Below, one piece after another: positions 42,173 through 51,062 of a stretch of 64,000 nucleotides of DNA (positions are counted from its first letter, which is position 1; each line of letters opens with the position of its first letter). A model generated the notes under the pieces. The model was not told where the DNA came from and searched no databases. It saw nothing but the letters and a program-made list of their open reading frames with translations. The position numbers and the translations under genes are program-made. This DNA is from Candidatus Mycobacterium wuenschmannii (lineage in GTDB: Bacteria; Actinomycetota; Actinomycetes; Mycobacteriales; Mycobacteriaceae). The stretch covers positions 1,426,001-1,490,000 of the forward strand of contig NZ_CP126981.1 in assembly GCF_030252325.1 (NCBI RefSeq). Reading direction: 5' to 3'.

Positions 42173-43123
42173 CCCGGCATGAGCCACGATCGCGCCCGCC
42201 GCGTTCAGGATCACGGCATCGCGCATCGGGCCGGCCGTGCCGGCCAGCACCGAGCGCGCCGAGGCCGCGTTGGCCGTCGCGTCGCCGCCCTTGAGTTCGT
42301 CGATGTCGGCGCGTGCGAACCCGAATCCGGCGGGGTCGAACTTCAGCGTGTCCACCGTGCCCGCCTGCACGCGCCAGATGGTGCTGGTGGTGGTCGTCGT
42401 CAGCTCGTCGAGCCCATCGTCGCCGTGCACCACCAGCACGCTGGACTGCCGCGCGGCGAACACCCCGGCCATCACCTCGGCCAGGTCGGCGAACGCGCAG
42501 CCGATCAGCCCGGCGCGCGGCTGGCCCGGATTGGTAAGCGGCCCAAGCAGATTGAAGACGGTCGGCACACCGATCTCACGGCGGACCACCGACGCGTGCC
42601 GGTACGACGGGTGGAACTGCGGTGCGAAGCAGAACCCGATGCCGAGCTCGGTGACGCTGCGCGCGACCTGGTCGGGGCTGAGGTCGATGCGTACGCCGAG
42701 GGCTTCGAGGGTGTCGGCCCCGCCGGCCAGCGACGACGCCGCCCGGTTGCCGTGCTTGACCACCGGGATTCCGCTGGCCGCCACCACGATCGCCGCCATC
42801 GTGGACAGGTTGACCGTGCTGACGCCGTCACCGCCGGTACCGACCACATCGACCGCGTCGGTCCCGATCGTCTCGGTGGGCAGCCGACGGCCGTGCTGCA
42901 GCATCGTGTCGGCCAGCTCGCCGACCTCGGCCGACGTCGGCGCCTTCATCGTGATCGCGACGGCGAAGGCCGCCAGCTGCGCCGGCGTCGCCGCGCCGGA
43001 CATGATCTGCTCCATCGCCCAGCCGGCCTGGCCGCGCGGCAGATCCCGCCCGGCGGTCAGGGATTCGAGGACGAGCGGCCATGAGAGCGACTGCTCAGAG
43101 GGCCCGGATGATGACGCCGCCAC
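42047..43123 (-). CDS. trpD: Anthranilate phosphoribosyltransferase TrpD
   Basis: TrpD joins anthranilate to PRPP in tryptophan synthesis. The 358 residues show the PRPP loop [53 protein letters not shown] and [19 protein letters not shown]. The C terminus, [15 protein letters not shown], agrees with M. tuberculosis TrpD. GTG 43123 was chosen since the family similarity begins just after it; another GTG lies at 43198. It has no trp neighbours here, as in M. tuberculosis, and its 3' end overlaps the exonuclease gene by 126 bases. Confidence 0.94.
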   Translation of the reverse strand: MAASSSGPSEQSLSWPLVLESLTAGRDLPRGQAGWAMEQIMSGAATPAQLAAFAVAITMKAPTSAEVGELADTMLQHGRRLPTETIGTDAVDVVGTGGDGVSTVNLSTMAAIVVAASGIPVVKHGNRAASSLAGGADTLEALGVRIDLSPDQVARSVTELGIGFCFAPQFHPSYRHASVVRREIGVPTVFNLLGPLTNPGQPRAGLIGCAFADLAEVMAGVFAARQSSVLVVHGDDGLDELTTTTTSTIWRVQAGTVDTLKFDPAGFGFARADIDELKGGDATANAASARSVLAGTAGPMRDAVILNAAGAIVAHAGLSSRAEWLPAWEDGLGRAAEAIDSGAAEQLLARWVRFGQQL

Positions 43124-43241
43124 ACCGAAAATCGTCCCACGGTGACCCGCCGGCAGGGACAACCGGGCGTGGACGCCGAATAGACGTGAATTTCGCACGC
43201 CAAATTGCGGCCCCGGGTAGAGACCGACAACTACAAAGCGT

Positions 43242-43247
43242 CATACT
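43242..43247 (+). promoter_or_regulatory. -10 box upstream of ctaE
   Basis: CATACT ends 7 bases before the GTG of ctaE and there is no ribosome site. A leaderless start of the ctaE-qcrCAB transcript is likely. Confidence 0.45.
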
Positions 43248-43254
43248 TGCGGAT

Positions 43255-43866
43255 GTGACGAGTGCGGTAGGGACCTCGGGTACAGCAATCACGGCGCGAG
43301 TGCATTCGCTCAATCGCCCGAACATGGTCAGTGTTGGCACCATAGTGTGGCTTTCCAGCGAGCTGATGTTCTTTGCTGGGCTGTTCGCTTTTTACTTCAC
43401 CGCGCGGGCCCAGGCCGCCGGCGTGTGGCCACCGAAGCCGACCGAGCTGAACCTGTACCAGGCGGTGCCGGTGACGCTGGTGCTGATCGCGTCGTCGTTC
43501 ACCTGCCAGATGGGGGTGTTCGCGGCCGAACGCGGCGACGTGTTCGGGCTGCGCCGCTGGTACCTGCTCACCTTCGGGATGGGGTTGTTCTTCGTCCTCG
43601 GGCAGGCCTACGAATACCACCACCTGATGACCCACGGGACCACCATTCCGGGCAGCGCCTACGGCAGCGTGTTCTATCTGGCCACCGGATTCCACGGGCT
43701 ACACGTCATCGGCGGTTTGATCGCGTTCATCTTCCTGTTGGCGCGCACCACCATGAGCAAGTTCACCCCAGCCCAGGCCACCGCGTCGATCGTCGTCTCC
43801 TACTACTGGCACTTCGTCGACATCGTCTGGATCGCGCTGTTCGCCACGATCTATTTCATCCGATGA
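43255..43866 (+). CDS. ctaE: Cytochrome c oxidase subunit III (CtaE)
   Basis: This is subunit III of the aa3 oxidase in the mycobacterial bcc-aa3 supercomplex. The 203 residues have five membrane helices and conserved stretches [43 protein letters not shown] and [15 protein letters not shown]. Length and ends equal those of M. tuberculosis CtaE. It heads ctaE-qcrC-qcrA-qcrB. Confidence 0.96.
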   Translation: MTSAVGTSGTAITARVHSLNRPNMVSVGTIVWLSSELMFFAGLFAFYFTARAQAAGVWPPKPTELNLYQAVPVTLVLIASSFTCQMGVFAAERGDVFGLRRWYLLTFGMGLFFVLGQAYEYHHLMTHGTTIPGSAYGSVFYLATGFHGLHVIGGLIAFIFLLARTTMSKFTPAQATASIVVSYYWHFVDIVWIALFATIYFIR

Positions 43867-43895
43867 CCAGCAGCGGAAAGAACAGGAGTGCTCGG

Positions 43896-44729
43896 TTGAA
43901 GAAACTGGGGATGAACCGGTCGCTGAGTGACCGGGCGCGGCGCCGCCTGCGTCGCCGGTTGTCGGCCGGACTGCTGCTGGTGCTGGCCCTGGTGGTCGCC
44001 GGTGGACTCGCGGCCGTCTTGACCCCCAGCCCGCAGGTGGCGGTCGCCGACGAGTCGTCCTCGGCGCTGTTGCGCACGGGCAAGCAGCTTTTCGACACCT
44101 CGTGCGTGACCTGCCACGGCGCCAACCTGCAGGGCGTGCCGGACCGCGGGCCCAGCCTGATCGGCGTCGGCGAGGCCGCGATCTACTTCCAGGTCTCCAG
44201 CGGTCGGATGCCCGCGATGCGCGGCGAGGCGCAAGCCCAGCGCAAGCAGCCGATCTTCGACGAGGCGCAGGTCGACGCGCTCGGCGCCTACGTGCAGGCC
44301 AACGGCGGCGGACCGACCGTCGAGCGCAACGCCGACGGCAGCCTCGAAATGAAGTCGCTGCGCGGCGACGACCTGGGCCGCGGCGGTGACCTCTTCCGGC
44401 TCAACTGCGCGTCATGCCACAACTTCACGGGTAAGGGCGGCGCGCTGTCCTCCGGCAAGTTCGCGCCCCCGCTGGAACCGGCCAACGAGCAGCAGATCCT
44501 GTCCGCGATGCGCACCGGGCCGCAGAACATGCCTAAATTCTCCGACCGGCAACTCTCGTTTGACGCCAAGAAGGACATCATCGCCTACGTGAAGAACATG
44601 ACCGAGACCCTGCCGCAGGGCGGTAGCGGCCTGGGCGGCTTCGGACCCGCGCCCGAGGGCATGGTGGCGTGGATCGTCGGGATGGTCGTGCTCATCGGCG
44701 CGGCGCTGTGGATTGGGGCGCGATCATGA
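43896..44729 (+). CDS. qcrC: Diheme cytochrome c subunit QcrC
   Basis: QcrC is the membrane-anchored cytochrome cc of the bcc complex and carries electrons straight to the aa3 oxidase. The 277 residues show an N-terminal membrane helix, two c-type heme motifs CVTCH and CASCH, methionines for axial ligands ([16 protein letters not shown]) and a C-terminal helix. TTG 43896 was chosen: AGGAG lies 7 bases upstream and it reproduces the M. tuberculosis N terminus; an ATG at 43863 overlapping ctaE is the alternative. Its stop overlaps qcrA by 4 bases. Confidence 0.95.
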   Translation: MKKLGMNRSLSDRARRRLRRRLSAGLLLVLALVVAGGLAAVLTPSPQVAVADESSSALLRTGKQLFDTSCVTCHGANLQGVPDRGPSLIGVGEAAIYFQVSSGRMPAMRGEAQAQRKQPIFDEAQVDALGAYVQANGGGPTVERNADGSLEMKSLRGDDLGRGGDLFRLNCASCHNFTGKGGALSSGKFAPPLEPANEQQILSAMRTGPQNMPKFSDRQLSFDAKKDIIAYVKNMTETLPQGGSGLGGFGPAPEGMVAWIVGMVVLIGAALWIGARS

Positions 44730-45904
44730 CGGATGAGCAGAAGAGCACTCGGCCCACCGAGGCCGAACTGAACGCGATGTCGCGGGAAGAACTCGTCGCG
44801 CTCGGCGGGCGCCTCGACGGTGTCGAAACCGTCTTCAAGGAGCCGCGCTGGCCGGTCGAGGGCACCAAGGCCGAGAAGCGCGCCGAGCGTCAGGTGGCCG
44901 TCTGGCTGCTGCTCGGCGGTTTGCTGGGCCTGGCCCTGCTGCTGGTCTTCCTGTTCTGGCCGTGGGAATACCAGCCGGAAGGGTCCGCGGGAAACCTGGC
45001 CTACTCGCTGGCGACTCCGTTGTACGGCTTGACCTTCGGTGGGTCGGTGCTGTGCATCGCGATCGGTGCGGTGCTGTTCCAGAAAAAGTTCATCCCCGAA
45101 GAGATTTCGATCCAGGACCGTCACTTCGGCGAGGCCGGGTCGGACGAGATCGACCGCAAGACGGCCGCCGCGAACCTGGACGACGCGTTCCAGGGTTCGA
45201 CGCTGCGTCGGCGCAAGCTGATCGGGCTGTCGCTCGGTGCGGGCCTCGGCGCCTTCGGGTTGGGCACCCTCGTCGCGTTTGCCGGCGGGTTGATCAAGAA
45301 CCCGTGGAAACCGGTGGTGCAGACCGCCGACGGCAAGAAAGCCGTGTTGTGGACCTCGGGCTGGACGCCTCGTTTCCACGGCGAGACGATCTTCCTGGCC
45401 CGCGCCACCGGTCAGGGCTCGGGATCGCCGTTCATCAAGATGCGTCCCGAGGACCTGGACGCAGGCGGCATGGAGACGGTCTTTCCGTGGCGCGAATCCG
45501 ACGGCGACGGCACCACGGTGGAGTCGCACGAGAAGATGACCCTGATCTTGTCCGCCGTCCGCAATCCGGTGATGCTGATCCGCATCAAGTCCGCCGACCT
45601 GCCGAAGGTGGTCAAGCGCAAGGGCCAGGAGAGCTTCAACTTCGGTGAGCTGTTCGCTTACACGAAGGTGTGCTCGCACCTGGGCTGTCCCGCGTCGCTG
45701 TACGAGCAGCAGGATTATCGAATCCTGTGCCCGTGCCACCAGTCGCAGTTCGACGCCCTGCACTACGCGAAGCCGATTTTCGGCCCGGCCGCGCGTGCTC
45801 TGGCCCAACTACCCATAACAATCGACGCCGATGGGTATTTAGTAGCCAACGGCGACTTCATCGAGCCCGTCGGTCCGGCATTTTGGGAGCGCACCACAAC
45901 ATGA
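44726..45904 (+). CDS. qcrA: Rieske iron-sulfur subunit QcrA
   Basis: QcrA carries the 2Fe-2S centre that takes electrons from menaquinol in the bcc complex. The 392 residues have three membrane helices in the N-terminal half, including a twin-arginine-like RRRKLIGLS before the third, and the Rieske ligands in CSHLGC and [12 protein letters not shown] 44726 overlaps the qcrC stop by 4 bases. The N-terminal cytoplasmic tail is shorter than that of M. tuberculosis, as I recall it. Its stop overlaps qcrB. Confidence 0.96.
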   Translation: MTDEQKSTRPTEAELNAMSREELVALGGRLDGVETVFKEPRWPVEGTKAEKRAERQVAVWLLLGGLLGLALLLVFLFWPWEYQPEGSAGNLAYSLATPLYGLTFGGSVLCIAIGAVLFQKKFIPEEISIQDRHFGEAGSDEIDRKTAAANLDDAFQGSTLRRRKLIGLSLGAGLGAFGLGTLVAFAGGLIKNPWKPVVQTADGKKAVLWTSGWTPRFHGETIFLARATGQGSGSPFIKMRPEDLDAGGMETVFPWRESDGDGTTVESHEKMTLILSAVRNPVMLIRIKSADLPKVVKRKGQESFNFGELFAYTKVCSHLGCPASLYEQQDYRILCPCHQSQFDALHYAKPIFGPAARALAQLPITIDADGYLVANGDFIEPVGPAFWERTTT

Positions 45905-47604
45905 GTCCACAACTGAGACCACCGAAAGTCGCCGACGTGTTGGCCGGTCAGGGCAATGCCGTCGACTCGCGATACCACTTGGCGGCCGCGACGCGGCGCC
46001 AGCTCAACAAGGTCTTCCCCACGCACTGGTCTTTCCTGCTCGGTGAGATCGCCATGTACAGCTTCATCGTGCTGCTGCTCACCGGCGTGTACCTGACGCT
46101 GTTCTTCGACCCCTCGATGCAGGAAGTCACCTACAACGGCGTCTATCAGCCGCTGCGTGGTGTGGAGATGTCGAAGGCGTTCGCGTCGGCCCTCGACATC
46201 AGCTTCGAGGTTCGGGGCGGCCTGTTCGTCCGTCAGGTCCACCACTGGGCCGCGCTGCTGTTCGCCGCGTCGATCATGGTGCACCTGGCCCGGGTCTTCT
46301 TCACCGGCGCGTTCCGCCGACCCCGTGAGGCGAACTGGGTGATCGGCTCGCTGCTGCTGATCCTGGCCATGTTCGAGGGCTACTTCGGCTACTCGCTGCC
46401 CGACGACCTGCTGTCCGGCATCGGCCTGCGCGCGGCGCTCTCGTCGATCACCTTGGGTATGCCGGTGGTCGGCACCTGGTTGCACTGGGCGCTGTTCGGC
46501 GGCGACTTCCCCTGCGGTGGCGCCGGCAACGATTGCGCAACGGCGGGCTACATCGTGCCCCGGATGTACGGCCTCCACATCCTGCTGCTGCCGGGCATCA
46601 TCCTGGCGCTGATCGGCCTACACCTCGCGTTCGTGTGGTTCCAGAAGCACACCCAGTTCCCCGGTCCCGGCCGGACCGAGAACAACGTCGTCGGCGTGCG
46701 CGTCATGCCGGTGTTCGCGGTCAAGTCGGGTGCTTTCTTCGCCTTCACCACCGGCATCCTCGGCCTGATGGGCGGCCTGCTGCAGATCAACCCGATCTGG
46801 AACTTGGGTCCCTACAAGCCTTCTCAGGTGTCGGCCGGTTCGCAACCGGACTTCTACATGATGTGGCCCGACGGGTTGGCCAGGCTCTGGCCGGCGTGGG
46901 AGTTCTACTTCTTCCACCACACCATCCCCGCGACGGTTGCGGTCGGGACGCTCATGTTGGGGATCTTCGCGCTGCTGATTGTCTATCCGTTCCTGGAGAA
47001 ACGGTTCAGCGGTGACCGCGCCCACCACAACCTGTTGCAGCGGCCGCGGGACGTCCCCGTGCGGACCTCGATCGGCGCCATGGCCATCGCGTTCTACATG
47101 GTGTTGACGCTGTCGTCGATCAACGACATCATCGCGCTGAAGTTCGACATCTCGCTGAACGCGACGACCTGGATCGGCCGCATCGGCATGGTCGCGCTAC
47201 CGCCGATCGTCTACTTCGTCACCTATCGGTGGTGCGTCGCGTTGCAGCGCAGCGACCGGGCCATCCTCGAGCACGGCATCGAGACCGGCATCATCAAGCG
47301 ACTGCCGCACGGTGCCTACATCGAGCTGCACCAGCCGCTGGGCCCGGTCGACGACCACGGCCACCCCATCCCGCTGGAGTACCAGGGCGCCGCGCTACCG
47401 GTGAAGATGAACAAGCTCGGCTCCGGCGGCGCTCCGGGATCGGGCAGCTTCCTCTACGCCGATCCGCCGGCAGAGGCCGACGCGCTGACCGAGGCCGCCC
47501 ACGCGTCGCACCAGCGCTCGCTGACCGCTCTGCGCGACCGCCAGGGTGGCAGCAACGGCAATGGTTCGACGAACGGCCACGGCTCCACCAACGGTCACCA
47601 CTAG
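45901..47604 (+). CDS. qcrB: Cytochrome b subunit QcrB
   Basis: QcrB is the cytochrome b of the bcc menaquinol:cytochrome c reductase and holds the Qp site, target of telacebec (Q203). The 567 residues have eight or more helices, paired heme-b histidines ([18 protein letters not shown] region) and the PEWY-equivalent segment. Compared with the recalled M. tuberculosis sequence there is a 10-residue insertion at 205-216 ([12 protein letters not shown]). MMWTEGLAR of M. tuberculosis reads MMWPDGLAR here (Pro323-Asp324). The C-terminal tail ends in [19 protein letters not shown] overlaps qcrA. Confidence 0.96.
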   Translation: MSPQLRPPKVADVLAGQGNAVDSRYHLAAATRRQLNKVFPTHWSFLLGEIAMYSFIVLLLTGVYLTLFFDPSMQEVTYNGVYQPLRGVEMSKAFASALDISFEVRGGLFVRQVHHWAALLFAASIMVHLARVFFTGAFRRPREANWVIGSLLLILAMFEGYFGYSLPDDLLSGIGLRAALSSITLGMPVVGTWLHWALFGGDFPCGGAGNDCATAGYIVPRMYGLHILLLPGIILALIGLHLAFVWFQKHTQFPGPGRTENNVVGVRVMPVFAVKSGAFFAFTTGILGLMGGLLQINPIWNLGPYKPSQVSAGSQPDFYMMWPDGLARLWPAWEFYFFHHTIPATVAVGTLMLGIFALLIVYPFLEKRFSGDRAHHNLLQRPRDVPVRTSIGAMAIAFYMVLTLSSINDIIALKFDISLNATTWIGRIGMVALPPIVYFVTYRWCVALQRSDRAILEHGIETGIIKRLPHGAYIELHQPLGPVDDHGHPIPLEYQGAALPVKMNKLGSGGAPGSGSFLYADPPAEADALTEAAHASHQRSLTALRDRQGGSNGNGSTNGHGSTNGHH

Positions 47605-47616
47605 AACGACTTACAG

Positions 47617-47656
47617 CTGATCCCCGCTTCGGAAACGGAGCGGGGATCAGTCGTTT
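47617..47656. terminator. Hairpin terminator after qcrB
   Basis: CTGATCCCCGCT and AGCGGGGATCAG form a perfect 12-base stem around a 10-base loop, followed by TCGTTT on the plus strand. It is 12 bases beyond the qcrB stop and 35 bases beyond the stop of the convergent gene at 47691, so it can serve both. Confidence 0.75.
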
Positions 47657-47690
47657 GTGGGGTCCGGCCGGGTGACCGGAGCGCAGATGA

Positions 47691-48305
47691 TCAGCCGAGC
47701 AGATCGCGCAGGTGACGCACCTGCCGCCAGGGCACCAGCGGCATCGCCAGCGTGACGACACCAGCGATCGCGTAGCCGGTCCATGAGAACGCGTCGTGGC
47801 CGATCGCCATCGCGTACGTCGCCGTCGCGACCGCAAGCAGAGCCCCACCCATGGCGGCCATCAGCGAGGCCGTGCCACGCAACCAGAACCGGTCCAGCTC
47901 GGCATCCGCCAGCGCCGGCCGCTGGGTGGTGAGGCGCTCGGTGGCGCCGTGGTTCACCCCGGCCATCGGTCCGGACCGGATCGAACGGGCGCTCACCGTG
48001 CGGCTGGCCGGCCGGGCGACGGGTGCCTCCCGGCTGATCCGGCGCGCCCGCAACAGCATCGGGATCGCGGCCAGGATGACCAGCGCGGAGATTACGATGA
48101 TCGCGTAGAGCACCGACGAGGTGTGCGGGTTGCCCTTGGCGGCGTGAAAGCCGCGACCCAGGTCCATGAGCGCGACCAACGCCGCGACGCTCATCCCCAC
48201 CAGTGCCAGCCAGACGGCCGCGCAGCCGCCGACCAGGATGCGGTCGGAGGTGACGGCGTCGACCTTGCCCCGGCCGCCCCAAGCTTGCGTATACCGGTCG
48301 ACCAT
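47691..48305 (-). CDS. Conserved membrane protein (Rv2197c type)
   Basis: This 204-residue protein has four membrane helices (about 23-46, 64-86, 140-162, 168-190) joined by a basic loop with ARRISREAPVARPASRTVSARS. ATG 48305 shares one base with the mmpS3 stop (TGATG), so the two are coupled. It converges with qcrB across the hairpin at 47617-47656. Function is not known to me. Confidence 0.82.
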   Translation of the reverse strand: MVDRYTQAWGGRGKVDAVTSDRILVGGCAAVWLALVGMSVAALVALMDLGRGFHAAKGNPHTSSVLYAIIVISALVILAAIPMLLRARRISREAPVARPASRTVSARSIRSGPMAGVNHGATERLTTQRPALADAELDRFWLRGTASLMAAMGGALLAVATATYAMAIGHDAFSWTGYAIAGVVTLAMPLVPWRQVRHLRDLLG

Positions 48306-49203
48306 CAGCAGTTGACCTGCGGCTGGTTGTTCTCGTTGGACGACAACACCGTTCCGTCGCCGGCGGTGACCTTGCAGTTGAGCTTGCTCAGCCGCAGCAG
48401 ACTGGACGCCTCGATCGAGCCGACGTCGGAAGCCGAAATCGGAGTGAGCGTAATGGTCCACGGGATGTAGACGTTGGACAGCGTGCGCCGCATCCCCGAC
48501 GCGTCGGTGTAGGTGATCGTGATCTGGTCGAACGGCGCCTTGGTGCCGGTCACCGAGTACGTGTACTGCTTGGGTCCGGCCGGCGCTGGGGCCGCGCCGG
48601 GGCCGGGGCGGGTGCCGGGGCGGGCGCGGGAGCGGGTGCCGGTTCCGGCGATGAAGCCGGAGGCGGTGGCGGCGGAGACTGCTCACTCGACGGCGGCGGT
48701 GGGGGCGCCGCCTCACTGGACGACGACGACGGCGGCGGCGCGGGTCGGGTCTTCGAGCTGGGGATCTCGTCCTGAATCGGCGGGATCGACGACGACGGCG
48801 TGCTGGGGGTGGCCAGCTTCGTGGTGTCGTTGCGCGCGAACAGCAATGACACGGAGACGACCAGAGCTATCGCCGAGACGATCGCGGCGACGCCGACGAT
48901 CCACGGCCAGCGCGCGGTCTTCTCCTCCGCCTCGTGCGGCGCCGCGTCGTCGTAGTGGTCGTAGTCGTAGAGGTCGAGGTTGGCCGGCACATACGGCCCG
49001 CTGCTGATGTGCTCGGACTCCGGCGCCGAGTAGGCCCGCGAGTAGACGTCGGTCTGGCCGGTCTCGCTGCCCGGCTCGGACTCCCCCGCCGAGCCCGCAC
49101 CGAAATCGCCGTCGCCACCGTCGAATTCGCCGCCCTCGTGGCTGGCTTCGACGCCGGGCTCCAGCTCTTCGGACTCCGGTCCAGGTGGATTCGGCCCGCT
49201 CAT
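48305..49203 (-). CDS. mmpS3: MmpS3 with apparent frameshift in the Pro-Ala linker
   Basis: MmpS3 is a bitopic envelope protein; in M. smegmatis it links growth and division. The N-terminal part (49203-48550) has the acidic tail, [21 protein letters not shown] and a helix near 100-123, then a Pro-rich linker, but this frame ends in [14 protein letters not shown]. The MmpS domain ([15 protein letters not shown] to QPQVNC) continues in a frame one base back (-1). The switch lies in the repetitive CCGGC/CCCGCC tract at about 48590-48630. A sequencing or assembly error, slippage or true inactivation would all look like this. Key Cys residues of the MmpS domain are intact. Confidence 0.8.
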
Positions 49204-49400
49204 GATCGTCTGTCCTGTTCGACTACTGCATCGGTCGTCACGGCACCGCGGTGCTGTCTTCGGGTGCGCACTCCGATGTTCCTCAATGTGCCTCGGAAAA
49301 CCCTACCCAACCCGATCCCGTACGACATTCCGGGCGACCTGGTCGCCGATCAACTGATGCCCGGATTGTGACCTAACCGCCACAGCCGTCAGGTGCGTCC

Positions 49401-49820
49401 CTAGTGCTTCTCGGGGCCCACGTAGTACTCGAAGACCAGACCGGCCGCTGAGCTCAGGATGAAGACCACGCCGGCGCCGATCAGCCAGGGCAGCCACAGG
49501 GCGATGCCGACTGCCGCCACCGAACCGGACAGCGCGATCAGGATCGGCCACCAGCTGTGCGGGCTGAAGAAGCCCAGTTCGCCTGCTCCGTCGCTGATCT
49601 CGGCGCCCTCGTAGTCCTCGGGGCGGGTGTCGAGCCGCCGGGCGACGAAGCGGAAGAAGGTCGCGATGATCAGCGCCAGTCCGCTGGTCAGGGCCAACGC
49701 GGTGGTTCCGGCCCACTCGATGCCGCCGGTGGCGAACACGCTGGTCAGTACCCCGTAGAGCACCGTGCAGAAGATGAAGAACGCGGCGATGAACTCGAAC
49801 AACCGGGCTTCGATGTGCAT
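49401..49820 (-). CDS. ctaF: Cytochrome c oxidase subunit IV (CtaF)
   Basis: CtaF is the small actinobacterial subunit IV of the aa3 oxidase. The 139 residues have four membrane helices, the loop [21 protein letters not shown] and the conserved [14 protein letters not shown]. It lies 9 bases downstream of ctaC on the same strand, so both oxidase subunits are made together. The 197 bases between its 3' end and mmpS3 hold no gene that I can support. Confidence 0.93.
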   Translation of the reverse strand: MHIEARLFEFIAAFFIFCTVLYGVLTSVFATGGIEWAGTTALALTSGLALIIATFFRFVARRLDTRPEDYEGAEISDGAGELGFFSPHSWWPILIALSGSVAAVGIALWLPWLIGAGVVFILSSAAGLVFEYYVGPEKH

Positions 49821-49829
49821 GGGCTATCC

Positions 49830-50876
49830 CTACTTACTCGCCTGCGGCGCCATCTCGCCGCGACGGGTGTCGAACGGGTGGGTGGTGACGGCGACCGGAG
49901 ACTGCGCGATGGCCTGCAACGCCTGGGCGTTGGTCTTCCCGGCGATCCGCTGCTGCAGGTAGGCCTTGAAGTCGTTGGGCTGAACCACCCGGACCTCGAA
50001 GTTCATCATCGAGTGATAGGTGCCGCACATTTCGGTACAGCGACCGACGAACGCGCCGGTCCGCTCGATCTTCTCGACCTGGAAGCGGTTGACCGAGTGG
50101 TTGGCCGCCGGATCGGGCATCACGTCGCGCTTGAACAGGAACTCCGGCACCCAGAAGCCGTGGATCACGTCGGCCGAGGCCAATTCGAATTCGATCCGCT
50201 TGCCGGCGGGCAGCACCAGGACCGGAATCTCGGTGCTGGTTCCGATCGTCTCGACCTTGTCGAAGTTGAGGTAGGTGCGGTCCTCGGTGTTCAGCCCGCG
50301 AACAGGACCGACCAGCTCTTCGCCGTGTTTGTCCTTGCCCTCGGGCTTGGAAACCATCGCGGCCTTCTTCGCCGCGTCGGCGCCGTCGTACTTGAACGTG
50401 CCGTCCTTGAAGTCGATCGACTGGTAGCCGAACTTCCAGTTCCACTGGAAGGAGGTGACGTCGATCCGGACTTCAGGATTGGGGTCGAGGTGCAGCATCT
50501 TCTCCTGCACCACCACGGTGAAGTAGAAGAGCACCGAAATGATCAGGAACGGTGTGACGGTGAGCACCAGCTCCAGCGGCATGTTGTAGCCGAACTGGCG
50601 GGGCAGCTCGGTGTCGGTGGCCTTCTTGCGGTGGAAAATCGTCGCCCAGAACATCAACGCGAAGACGACGCCGCCGACCACCAGCGCCGCGATCACGGAA
50701 CCGATCCACAGCTGCCGGTTCCAGGCGCCTTCCTCGGTGATGCCGTTCGGCCAGCCCAACGCCAGGGCGTGGGACCAACTGCAGCCGCTGAGGCTGACCG
50801 CCAACAGGCCGAGCAGGCCCATCACGGCAGGCCGGCGAAGCCGACGGGACGAACAACCTGGCCCGCGAGATGTCAC
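49830..50876 (-). CDS. ctaC: Cytochrome c oxidase subunit II (CtaC)
   Basis: CtaC carries the CuA centre that accepts electrons from QcrC. The 348 residues show a lipoprotein signal with Leu-Ser-Gly-Cys, two membrane helices, the [18 protein letters not shown] segment, [12 protein letters not shown], and the CuA ligands in [11 protein letters not shown] and [19 protein letters not shown] 50876 has GGGAGG 7 bases upstream and matches the M. tuberculosis N terminus. The 186 bases to asnB form a divergent promoter region with TAGTAT on the ctaC side. Confidence 0.95.
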   Translation of the reverse strand: MTSRGPGCSSRRLRRPAVMGLLGLLAVSLSGCSWSHALALGWPNGITEEGAWNRQLWIGSVIAALVVGGVVFALMFWATIFHRKKATDTELPRQFGYNMPLELVLTVTPFLIISVLFYFTVVVQEKMLHLDPNPEVRIDVTSFQWNWKFGYQSIDFKDGTFKYDGADAAKKAAMVSKPEGKDKHGEELVGPVRGLNTEDRTYLNFDKVETIGTSTEIPVLVLPAGKRIEFELASADVIHGFWVPEFLFKRDVMPDPAANHSVNRFQVEKIERTGAFVGRCTEMCGTYHSMMNFEVRVVQPNDFKAYLQQRIAGKTNAQALQAIAQSPVAVTTHPFDTRRGEMAPQASK

Positions 50877-51062
50877 GGTCGCGCCTCCCTGAATCACAAG
50901 CTGGATCGACGTCGAACGTCCCCGACCATTGGGGACTGTCGGCTGACTCGCGCGTCGAATACTACGCAGCGTAGACCACGCACGCAGCGGACCCGTGTGC
51001 AGGCCCGCCGCTTTTTATGCGGCATCTCTGAGCGGTCGGCGCTTGCGGCATACTGATTCGCG

